NCBI GenBank assembly: GCA_027382625.1
Contig: JAJKFJ010022887.1
Coordinates: forward strand, 1-64,000
DNA from: Tetmemena sp. SeJ-2015
Lineage: Eukaryota > Ciliophora > Spirotrichea > Sporadotrichida > Oxytrichidae
Direction: 5' to 3'
Length of the DNA stretch: 64,000 nt
Below, piece after piece: positions 54,140 to 64,000 of the stretch (the stretch's first letter is position 1; the number at the start of each line of letters is the position of its first letter). The position numbers and the translations under genes were made by a program. Below the pieces are notes generated by a model, which did not search any database, was not told the DNA's origin, and worked only from the letters and a program-made list of their open reading frames with translations.

Positions 54140-56215
54140 CAATATTTGAGTATAAAATTCTCAATCTGAGTTGTTCTATTATGAGAGAATAGAGGACTCC
54201 TTTTTAGCCCAGTTAAAATAATTTGTGGGAGTAGGTTTAAAGGCCACAGCATCTTCCTTTAAAAATATAATTTGTACTTAAAACATCTTCAAGTATCTTC
54301 ATTAGGGCCAAGCATTCTTCATCCTTCCACTTGGGTGTTCCAATTTATACTCCAACAGGGAGTCCTTCACTTCCCTTCACACTATCTCTGATTCCCTTCG
54401 TAATTGCATCATTGAATCCATCATCATAGTTATCATCTTCGTTCTCTCTGACGCTTGTTACAGGTACTACCCCATTTGGCATTTACAGTAAGTTGAACAG
54501 GTGATAGTAGTCCAAAGATGAAGATATCATAGACTGGTCTTTTAAAGTAAAGGCAGGAGTATGGAAGGCTGGCATTATTATAGCATCAAGTGCGAGAACA
54601 TCAAAGAAGAAGGTTTAAAGACGCTACATCAGCCTAGTCTTATTTTTAGACATCACGTCTAGCTGTTCCAGAGTATGGCGCTTAGCATACTTCAAAAATT
54701 TGCCTTGCCTTGAAGAAACAAACTTTGTGATAAGGTATTTAATCACTGCCTTTAAACTCTAAGCATAATATTATAAGATAAAATATAACAAGAGATATGA
54801 TTATTGGATAGGAAGCTTGAAAATATAAGACAGAAGCTTTCAGATTAGTAGTTAGTTTTTCTTTTCTCTCAGCCATAAAGTCTATCATTTGTTAGCCCAT
54901 TGTACCCATCTATGAAAGCTCGCTGATACTATCAATTTCTACAAAAGTCTCTTTAGGTATTTTAAATTCAACCATTTCATATCCCAATGCTTTCATTTTC
55001 TCAACAGCTTCGTTGACTGCTCTTTTTGCAGAGTTGGTTGATTCATAATCGCCATAAGTATTAATATAACCTATTCTTTAAATTTTTTTGGATTTGGAAC
55101 TTTCGGCTGATTATTTTTGGACACCATTTAATATATTTTAATATCTTTCTTCATTCCAAAACACAGGTGCTACTTGAGGGTCCCTAGAATACAGCTCTTG
55201 AGTAAAGATAGCTCTCATAGCAGTTGCTAAATCATCAACAGAGTAAGCGATTGGTCCAATTGTAGGAGCGATGAGTTATTTATATGACATACCCATTTTA
55301 AGATGGAGTTAACAATTTATCCAACTTAATCTATCTGGAGTTGGCCTGAAGCCAGTTACTCCGCACATAGCTGCCGGATTTCTGACGCTGCCGAGTGTAT
55401 CTGTTCCAAACCCAAGAGGACTACATCTAGTCGAGATCAGTCCACCTTCTCCACCAGAACTGCCTCCCACAGATCTCTTCAAGTCATAAGGATTTTTAGC
55501 TTCACCGTAGAGATCATTTTGAGTGTAAAGACTGGCAGTCATTTAAGGCATGTTAGACTTTACAATAGGGATGCCACCATGAGCTTTTAGCACTTGATGA
55601 ATATTGAATCATTAGCTGGAACAAACTTTGTCATAAATATAAAGTCATTAACATTTAAATGATATCAGCGAGGGAGTACAATCGGTCTTTACGACCCCTT
55701 TAATATGAAGTTAATCCTTGACTGAGAATGGAATCCCATGAAGAATCCCGATTGCGCTAAAATTTTGGGATTGTACGCACTTCACCATACAGCTTGTCTT
55801 TTTCCTCTGCTTCCTTAAGCGCTTCGACATATAATTCTTCTGTCACATAGCAAAGCTCTCTCCCCACAGTGAAAGATCTTTGGCAATAGACACTTACTAT
55901 CTCCACCGCAGTAAGTCTTTATGCGATTTAGTAGTTTCTCAATTCATTTAAAGTTGCGTTTAGAATGAGTTCAGTTTTTTCCATTGAAACCATGGGGAAA
56001 ACATACTTTCTTGACTTCCACTCATTTATATAAGGTATAGCGGCTTTAAAGTTTATTGAAGCACGAATCTGGTAAAGAGCTATGCTTAAAATTTCATAGA
56101 GGATATAGAAGCATATCAAAACAGCAACAGACCAAAAGCTAATATGATTTTTCCATTCGTAAAGCTTGGCAATTATTTCAGTGTCCGATATACCTTTTAT
56201 GTGCTCTTGTAACAT
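54140..56215 (-). CDS. FAAH-like membrane amidase, unit 3 (full-length layout)
   Basis: The start at 56215 (MLQEHIKGISDTEII) is followed by a transmembrane helix (FWSVAVLICFYILYEI). The signature half is almost identical to unit 2 over 55309-55560, including GGSSGGEGGL and the GSVRNPAA segment, while the C-terminal half resembles unit 1 (GPIAYSVDDLATAMRAIF, MPNGVVPVTSVRENEDDN, GLPVGVQIGTPKW). It therefore looks like a mosaic. One 22-bp IES is present. A 1-base insertion near 55783 relative to unit 2 (TTCACCATACAG versus CTCTCCATTAAT on the plus strand) breaks the frame, so function is not assured. It ends near 54140-54250; the exact stop depends on an unplaced interruption. Confidence 0.7.
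55635..55656. other. IES in amidase unit 3, pointer ATTT (22 bp)
   Basis: Plus-strand AAAT at 55635-55638 and 55657-55660. Same codon site and same length as the unit 2 IES, with similar sequence, so it predates the duplication. Confidence 0.8.
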
Positions 56216-56599
56216 ATCTTGCAGCTATTTTTAAGACTCAGCTGTTTATTAAAATGATGATAGTTTAGAATTTACTTGATGATAATATTAAATTTTATTC
56301 TTTCTAAGATTCTATTTCCATTTAGATCCTTGATTTTATTTGTATTAAAATTAAATTGAATTTATAAATAACCAATTAATTTATTCATTAACGATTCTTC
56401 AAAAGTATTTATTCTAAAGAAGACGCCATCAAATGATTTATCTGCATCAGGCAATCTTCTCCTAGAGAAATTTTCTCTATAGTATCTCTTTTATTTTCCT
56501 ATTTTATTTTCTTCGCTTATCTTTGTCCATGTCTGTTTTCCTTTTTATCAAAAATAGTAAAGTATTCCTTCTGTCTCATATCTCTAACGACTGATCTAA

Positions 56600-59559
56600 T
56601 TGCAGACTTCTCTCCCTTTAGTTCCCTCATTTCATTTTCTCTCAAACAAGAAATGCCAGAAAACTCTGCATAAGCCTGAGATATGCTTTAAATTCTGCTT
56701 TTACTACACTTTGTCTAGGTAGATGAGCTTTTCATCTTTTTAGAGTGATAATCTGAAGCGAGATTTTAGTGTAATTAATTATTCTTCTGGTTTGTAAATT
56801 CTTGTTTATCTTAAGAAGGACTGTTGTGAACCTTTATAGCTGGAAGATCCTACAACTGCAAAAGCTAAGTAGCTATTGAATCTTCAACTCCAAATCTATT
56901 TGAATGATCTTAGAATTGCTCTTGTAATATCTTATCATGATGTAATCCGCCATCTAACTCTAGGAATTAAAATTAAATTGATCCTTAATTATAAACATAT
57001 AATGCTGCTTACTGTGATCGTTTCTTAATGCTTTACTGTTCACATTTCTCGCAGGCATTTATTTTTGAAGTATGATATATTTTCGATTCCAAACCTTATC
57101 TCTCTAATACTTTATGAGGCTATCTTGACGAGGATTGTTGAAAGTCTTGAGGTCTTGTTACAAATTTATTACTCTCTGGGCTTTGAGGCTACTAATCTTA
57201 TATTCAATATAAGAAAATATATGAAAATAGTTTGGTAACTTTTAAAGGTCTCTTTTATCCTCATACCTTCAAGCAATTCAATATGCTGCTTAGCTAAAGT
57301 AATTTGATGGCGCATGTCCTTGATTTCTTCAAAATATCTTTTTATCAAATACTTTAGCTATCGCTCGTCATACTAGCTTAAATCAGGAAGATTCAAGAAA
57401 TCTTGATTTAATTTTACGAAAAGATACATATTGATAAATTCAACTAAAATATAAATGATTTACAAGGGATAAACATCCTTTTGATGAAGCATACTGATCA
57501 TCGAGAAGATAACTTCTAGCTTTAAGATTTGATTTCTTCCCGTAAAGTATCAGCTTTTTCTAAACTCTCATCATTTGCTTATTTCTAACACTTGCTTTGA
57601 AGAGGCTCAGCTTAGTTTTTAATTTATCCACAATCACTCAAACTAGTCTACATGATTTCAGTTCTGTCCATTTTTATGTTTTGCTTAATAACTTATTTCA
57701 GAGCGTCATTTCTAGAAGGCTTTTTGCAAATCAAGTTTTAAATTATTCTTTCCTTATTCTGATTATCCTATAAAGTATTCTCATATACCTTTTACACCTT
57801 CTACATTTATGAATTAAGATTTTAGATTTCATCAAGAGCCTGGTTCAATTTAAGAGTTGCATTTATGTAATTTTACCTTAAGTTAGCAATATTTTCCAAT
57901 TCTTTTTCCTTTGTAAATTCTTTCCCTTATTTTAAATTAGTTGGATTTCTATTTCTCTCACTCTTGGGCCCATCAATTGTAAATTTATTTTAAACTTCCG
58001 ATCCAATAGTAAAATTAAACTACTATCTCGACAATTTTTAATTCCTAGGACTTATCTTAGAGGAATTGAAATTATTATGTTGTTTAGAAGTTTTTGTAAT
58101 AAGTTACTGAATCTGATGCTTTTTATTTTGCAAGTCTTCTGAATCAAGTTCTTCTAAATCCTCTTCTATTTCATTTTTATATACTTTAAATTCTCCATTT
58201 AATTTAATTGCTCTTTCAATTTTCTTAAAGCAGCATTATCATCGTATCTTTTCAAAATTAAGGCCTGATCTTTAATGAATTTTTCAATCTTGAATCCTTA
58301 GTTCCTCTCATTTACTAAGGAAGATTACTTTAGCTGGTTTTGAAGAAGTATTAGCTGCTTTTAATTCTCCAAAATGATCAAGTGATTGTTTCCCTCTCTT
58401 TTAATCACTTCATGGCAAGTAGAGTTTAATTCTCTAAGTTAGTTTTCAAGTTTAGATATTCTCTCGGATTTTAAGCTATTTTCCTCTGTGAGCAAACGAA
58501 TAAATTCTTCTTACTTCTTTAATTACAGATTCTTATTAGCCTCTTCATCAGTTATGGCATTTTTTTAATCCTTTGGAATAATATGTTGTTCTTCCAGTCT
58601 CTGGAATTGTGTAAGCATTTATCTAGTGCTCGATAAGTCGCTTTTAAGAATTTGAATGTACTTATTCAGATCATTATCAGATTAATTTTACAAGCTATCG
58701 TCTATCTTCTTTATCTATCCTGGAGTGTAAAAATAATATGTTTTGTAGTATAATTTATTATAAAGATTTTTCACTCCTTTTTAGGCGAGTCATAAATACT
58801 TGTAAGAAATTTTTATCTTATTGAGCGACAAATCTTCTTTAGTTTTCTATTTTTTTATTTACCTTGACAAGAAGATTTATTTAGAAAATTTTTACTATGG
58901 ATGAGTAATAAGAACCTTAATGTCAATGTTTAAACATAATAAAGTATCTGAGTGATAAATTTAGCATAAAAGTAAAAATGATTCAATAAATTTGGTAGTT
59001 TTCTTAAATTAAAAAGCTTTAAAATAGTAATTTTATTAATAATTAAGTGGAATAGATGTTTTAATACTTTTACTAGCGCTTATTTTTGATTAAGTTAGAT
59101 TCCTTTAGTTTGAGGATGAGCTCTCCTTTCTAAGCAATGTCAAGTTCTACAGTTTGCTTTAACTCCTGTGGAATCGAAAATTCGTCAGCTGTTAATTCTT
59201 GCTGATTTTTGGATTCATTTTGAAGAGAATTACCATTATGTTGATTTGAGGAATTTAAAGACAGAGAAGTTGATTTAAGTTTTGGTTTCTTGTTTTTCTG
59301 ATTTAGGGAGAAGAAATTTTTGATGTGTCTATAAACAGTCGAGGGACTATCTTTGGTTCTTATTTTGAGGTATTCCTTTTTGTTTAAAGAGTTATCTTAA
59401 TTTGCGTCAACAATTGACTTTTGATCATTCCTTCCAGGCGATTATTGATTAACAAATTAGTTTTAGTGCTATTGTCAAGTTTAAACATCTTATAAATTGA
59501 TCAAGCTTTTTAATTTATATAATATTCTTTATTTTGCTTATTATTTCTTTACTCTCCAT
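56600..59559 (-). CDS. Long coiled-coil Gln-rich protein, unknown
   Basis: The minus-strand frame with TAA/TAG as Gln reads a polar N-terminal region (LKIRTKDSPSTVYRHIKNF near 59340, LKSTSLSLNSSNQHNGNS near 59260). Continuous heptad-like sequence follows: KYIQILKSDLSSTRQMLTQF (about 58640), EEFIRLLTEENSLKSERI, LENQLRELNS, LILLQNQLKQSSL, LRKLKEQLNQMENL (about 58210). The start is either 59559 (MESKEII) or near 59490 (MFKLDNS). The gap at about 58740-59080 is AT-rich and may be an IES or an intergenic boundary, so this could be two genes. Structural (basal body or cytoskeletal) role is only a guess. Confidence 0.5.
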
Positions 59560-59749
59560 TTCATTTGGAAAAAAAGACATTTAAGAAACAAAATAGCGAC
59601 CAATTAAGTAATTAGGATGATGGAAAAAAATAAAAAATAATGTATCAATAAATTAAAATTCGTAAACATCAAAATTATTCTGTTATTATTTATTGTTTAA
59701 GATTTTTTATAAAAAAAATTATTTCCACTAATATGATGATTTAAAGGAC

Positions 59750-62631
59750 TCTTCAAATTTCTAATTGACTATTCTTTAAGATTAGTCAAAAAGATTCAAG
59801 CTGATAGGATCTTCAATCACAAGATCACTCTAAGTTTATTAGCCTTAAAAATTTAATAATAATGTTTATTATCACCTTTGCTAGAGCTTTCAAAGTCTTG
59901 TTCACTTATCGCATTTATTTTATTTAGCAAAATGTTTTACAAATTACTAGGAGGTCTTATTTATGGATTTGGAGAACCAGAATGATACTCACGACTCTCT
60001 ATTTCATTTTCTTAAAGTCCCTTTAGTTATTCTTCAAGTCTCTATTTAAGCCTGAAGTATTCTAATTATCGGATTTTCTTTTATTAATTAGAAAATCTTC
60101 CCCATTAGTTCCTTGAATAGTTTAATCTTCATAAAATAATTTAATTTTTGAATAACTAATAATATCTTATTTATCATGAAATCCATTGGCAAAGGGATCT
60201 TCTAAGTTCTTGATTGAATCTAGCAGAAATTTTTACTTAAATAAAATTTTTATAATCTAATTTGTAAAGAAAACATTAAAGGCCTTCATAACTCTCTCTA
60301 TGTACAGTCTATCTCAAATCCTCGTTCCCCACAAATATTTAAGATCCTCTGTCATTTATTTCATCTCTAAAGGCTTCCCTATCACATTCTTGATTTTCAT
60401 TATAAATCTGGATTTCTTGTAGCTTTTATAAAGTGCCTGCATCTATTTTCTAGCTTTTAGAAATAATTTCTGCTTTAAGATCTTTTACTAAAGATGAACT
60501 TTTAAAATTCCCTAGAGGGGGATTATAATTTTTATAGTCTCTAACTCCAGAATTTATTCGCAAAGTGCAGAAAGCTTCCTAACTTTCAGTTAAATTCATT
60601 ATAATAGGAAGTTTATTAAAACATATTTTATTAGGTTTTATGATGAAGCAAAATTATGGATTTGCGGAATAAGATCCGATACAAAATTGTTTGATAAAAC
60701 TCATCTCGTTATCTTTTGATTAATTTAGCATATTAAAATACTACTAAACTGTGAGAGGTATTCTACTATTTTACACATTAAAAGGTAAATAAATTATTCG
60801 ATTCTCACCAATTATATTCCATCTAAACTTAAAATAAACATTATTTTTCTATTGGCGATCTTCTATATTTTATCCTATAAAGTCCTGATTTCTTATCCTT
60901 GGTTCGAATTTCTTTGTCCTAGTATTTAGTCCTCATCATTAATAATTTCTGTTGTTTATCTAAAGTTATGTGTCATATTTCGTTTGTCTGATTTGGGGTA
61001 TTCCTGGTTAGCTGAATCTCTAAGTGTTTGAGAGTAGTTACTTTGCTATTCTGCTAGATATCTCATCTCAAATTGTGTCTGACTTAATGAATCTAGTTAA
61101 CAGATGAATTAACATCATTTTATATACAGAAATAAGTATAAGCATTTTGCTTTTACTAAGTCTTCTCTCCTTTCGAGGTTCTAATTTAATCAAGATTTGC
61201 ATCTTTCTAATGGAAATTACATTAATTCTCCGATACATTGCTTTTAATGATATTATAAGGTCTGCCCCGATTTTTCAAAAACTTTTCAGTTTCTTTCTGT
61301 AAAGCCTTGATGAACGAGGACGAAGCTCATGTCATCTGTGTTAAAACTTTGTACTGTAAGAGCTACTTGACAGCCGAGTATTGCTACAAAAATTTTACAG
61401 TTAATTTTACTGATTTATAAATTCCACAATTATAGGGAACGTTCTTGACCAACATGCCAATCATGGATGGATTTGAATTGACTTCTATAAAGTTCTGTAA
61501 AAATACTAAAAATTGTGTCTACTTACTGTAGAAACTGGCTTTTTAACCAGTAGTAAAAAATCGGGACTGAACGGATAATATAAAAATTAATTTCTGCTTT
61601 ATAGAGTCAACACTGAAAAAGGAAGAGGTGTCCTCATTAGATAATATGATTATGAAACATCCAATCTTAATTCCCTCTACTTATTTTGAGTTTGTAATTT
61701 TACCATGTCATCCTTTAATGGAATTTTGAAAGAAGACAATAAATTTTCTTTATCTACAGCTGACTTTTACTTTCTCTCTGTGCTTATTTTCTTTCTATTT
61801 GAAGACATTCCTTCGTTTCTTAAACCTCATTCAGTAACACAGCCCTTATTTTGTGCACTTAGTTGATACGCTTCAAAATTTGAGAATGAGAGCTTAGACT
61901 AACAACCATACCGTTGAGGATTTAAATCAACCATTTAGAATTTATATTTAAAGTTTATTTGTCTAAAATCTTAGAGATTTTATAATGAATCAAAGAAATT
62001 AAAATATGGTGAATTAAAAAATCTATCTTATCTACTCACACATTATTTTTATTCAAAGCGGGGAAAGGATATAACTTTTAAAATTTCTCATAAATTTGAA
62101 TTCTTTGTTTTGTTTCTAATACGAGTTAAAACTAAGTTATAAGAGGAAGATAATTTATTCTTATGAAATTGTAAGCATAAAATCAGATCTCATCAACAAT
62201 AGCAATATCCTGATTCTTCGTTCCTAATCCCATTTATAAAGTCTTTTCAATCTTACCAGCCTTTTCCTAACTTGGCTTCCTCTCATGATTTTGCTTTTTG
62301 CTCTAATTATGACTTCCCCTGCTAGTTTAGTTGCATACTTTACTTTCTAAGGCGATAAATTTGAACTAGTTTATGCTCTTGAATTTGAGCCCATGGTAGC
62401 AGATTTCTTAGTCTAAGGCTCCTATACATACATGCTGGTCTTTTGATTATTAGCATCACTCTGCACTTTAGATTCACCTTCAACTGCCATGCTCTCATAA
62501 ATTTCAATTACTCTTTTGATAAATTCCTGAACCGGGAATATTAGCTCATACTTTGGCGCTACCTCCGCAGTTTATTTTTGCATTTAAATGTAGTTTTAGA
62601 TCCTCAAGGCCCACTATTCGGTCTCACTCAT
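59750..62631 (-). CDS. Gln-rich hypothetical protein
   Basis: The start at 62631 gives MSETEQWALRIQNYIQMQKQ, then EVAPKYELIFPVQEFIKRVI and a Ser/Gln-rich stretch (SATMGSNSRAQTSSNLSPQ near 62380). Further down, polar Gln/Asn/Lys frames continue (for example QKETEKFLKNRGRPYNIIKS near 61250). Frames switch several times; IESs or introns were not placed. No domain was recognised. The region may hold more than one gene. Confidence 0.4.
61310..61535 (+). other. Possible response-regulator (REC) coding fragment
   Basis: The plus strand reads NEDEAHVICVKTLYCKSY and, at about 61452-61485, TNMPIMDGFELT, the phospho-acceptor region motif (D-x-x-MP-x-MDG) of receiver domains, but the acceptor Asp itself is Thr or lies in a missing part. 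It runs opposite to the surrounding Gln-rich gene. It may be a stray germline coding segment or a decayed copy. Confidence 0.3.
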
Positions 62632-63099
62632 TTCTTGCTTCCCACTGTTTTGTAAGTTAATTGACGCTTTTTAATAAGCTAGAGCTCAACTTTTGAGTCA
62701 GAGAAGATGATTGAATAGTTTTAATAATTCAGGAAAATAAAAGAGGGAATGTAGAATTCATTGGCCTAGAAAATATAAACCAGAATCTTATAAGAATAGA
62801 GCATTTTATCTAAATCCCAATCAATGGGAATTAAATTCTAACCTTCTTTTAATTACATAAACTAAAGTAAATTACTCTTCAGTGTATTCAATTATTTTTA
62901 ATTTTACCCAAAAATTCTATTAAAGATTTGATGATGGAAATAATTGTTCTTTTCAAAAAAAATTTATTTAGCAAGAATTAATTAAATTTTTTATAAAATT
63001 CAAGCTATGAATGAATGGCACTTCAACAAGTTTATATCGTTAAATCAAAAGTATTTCCATTTTTACCCTATCTTTGATATGATAATGACACTTCCAAGT

Positions 63100-64000
63100 T
63101 AAATTATACTTAAAACAAGATAATTAAATAGAATAAATGTCATCATATTTAATATAGAATAAAGAATAGAATCCTTTTACTCTTTTCTTGCCGATGATTC
63201 TTTTCTTTTGAATAGATTTTTGGAAGATCCACTAGCTTTTAAATTTTATAGCTTTTCATGCATCTCCTATCCAATTGTCTATGATCTTATCAATCCTTTT
63301 ACTCCTTCACTGAAGTTTTATGCTTCAGAGTTCACATTCAGATTTCCGAGAGTTTAATTTCCTGCTTCTTCCTTTACACCCACAATTTTGACAATTTTGA
63401 TGGACTTCCTTCTTTAAGTCCTCGGCTCTTTAATTTTGTGCGATACAGGAACATTTAATAAGTTGCCACTGCTTAAACTTGGTCCAGGCTTATGCATAAA
63501 AATTATTTTGACAGTTTTTTATTTAACTCAAACACTCTTTTTTCTTATTTAATAAGAATTTAAATTATTTTGTACTACATAAATTATGCTAATCTGCAGG
63601 ATTATCTATGAAGATATGTGGGAGAGTGTTCTGTTACTATGGTCCTAAATATAAAAGATAATTATCACAACTGTCAATTGTAATTTTAAAATCGTAGTTG
63701 AGTCTTTGGAGTTAGCTTTTGGTTGCCTTACCAGAACCAAATTTTTCAACATAGTTTTTAAGTTCAACCGTCATTTGATGTTTGGTGTACGAGTCCGACC
63801 AAATCACTGTTGAAAATCTTTCTATTAGTCTGCTCACAAAAATTATCCTTTAAGTCTAAAATTTCAATAAGCATTTATGAAATACGAAATGCTATTTAAG
63901 ACTTTGCTTTGAGTTCCTGTTCCATTCAATATACTCTTATACGTATTTCTGATAGCGACTGATTACTAACTCTTAGATAATCTTTTTCCTCAGAGGCAGT
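63100..64000 (-). CDS. Hypothetical Lys/Ser-rich protein, truncated by window end
   Basis: Minus-strand open frames read SDSYTKHQMTVELKNYVEKF, GSGKATKSQLQRLNYDFKI (about 63650-63800) and SIKIVKIVGVKEEAGNQTLG, SEGVKGLIRS, SGSSKNLFKRKESSARKE (about 63180-63480). Composition and absence of TGA support coding. The 5' end lies beyond the window. No family recognised. Confidence 0.45.

Noticed and set aside
1..64000. Telomere-bearing-element (TBE) transposon of stichotrichs
   Set aside because: No terminal telomeric repeats and no recognisable transposase coding region were seen.
1..64000. CRISPR arrays, bacterial operons, rRNA or tRNA genes
   Set aside because: No regularly spaced repeats or ribosome-binding sites; spliceosomal introns and reassigned stops mark the DNA as ciliate. 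No tRNA cloverleaf was recognised by eye.

Overview
The window looks like germline (micronuclear) DNA of a spirotrich ciliate, most like the Oxytricha/Stylonychia (stichotrich) group. Seen: the DNA is very AT-rich. Conserved proteins read through in-frame TAA and TAG where homologues carry Gln, and TGA is the only stop (clearest in the RBM8A/Y14, MTG1, phosphagen kinase, DNAI7/CASC1, DUSP and FAAH genes). Besides normal GT..AG introns, the genes are cut by AT-rich segments (18 bp to about 1.4 kb) flanked by short direct repeats of 2-10 bp. Deleting one repeat plus the segment restores the conserved frame. These are internal eliminated sequences (IESs) with pointers, and I list about 27 with coordinates. 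One gene (MTG1) is also permuted: its N-terminal piece lies on the wrong side of its C-terminal piece, with a complete RBM8A gene between them. That is the mark of a scrambled stichotrich gene.

Layout. 1.3-19.2 kb: an array of five secreted alpha/beta hydrolases of the acyl-protein thioesterase/carboxylesterase type, all on +, each IES-interrupted. The first carries a 1.4-kb TA-bounded palindrome and a second inverted-repeat element as IESs. A small intron-containing gene lies at 15.6-16.2 kb. 19.9-23.1 kb: axonemal DNAI7/CASC1 homologue (-). 23.4-26.4 kb: Gln-rich coiled-coil protein (-). 27.7-33.1 kb: large Gln/Ser-rich protein (+). 33.2-35.1 kb: phosphagen (arginine-type) kinase with an RIIa-like N-terminus (-). 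35.2-37.4 kb: scrambled MTG1 GTPase (-) around RBM8A (-). 37.3-41.1 and 41.8-42.3 kb: homopolymer-inflated sequence, probably unpolished assembly, holding a protein kinase fragment; a clean EF-hand gene segment sits between them. 42.3-45.3 kb: dual-specificity phosphatase with a long Gln/Asn-rich tail (-). 45.5-47.7 kb: UIM-type Gln/Asn-rich protein (-). 48-56.2 kb: membrane-anchored FAAH-like amidase genes (-), including a locus with one N-terminal part, two alternative middle parts and one C-terminal part. 56.6-64 kb: three or more Gln-rich or coiled-coil genes (-).

The genes do not form one pathway. Two (DNAI7 and the RIIa-type phosphagen kinase) fit ciliary motility; the esterase and amidase families are local tandem expansions. 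The main interest is germline architecture: IES positions conserved between paralogues, palindromic TA-bounded IESs, an IES inside an intron, a permuted gene and possible alternative DNA splicing. Several reading frames have single-base breaks, which could be germline decay, undetected rearrangement or sequencing error; I could not run alignments to decide.
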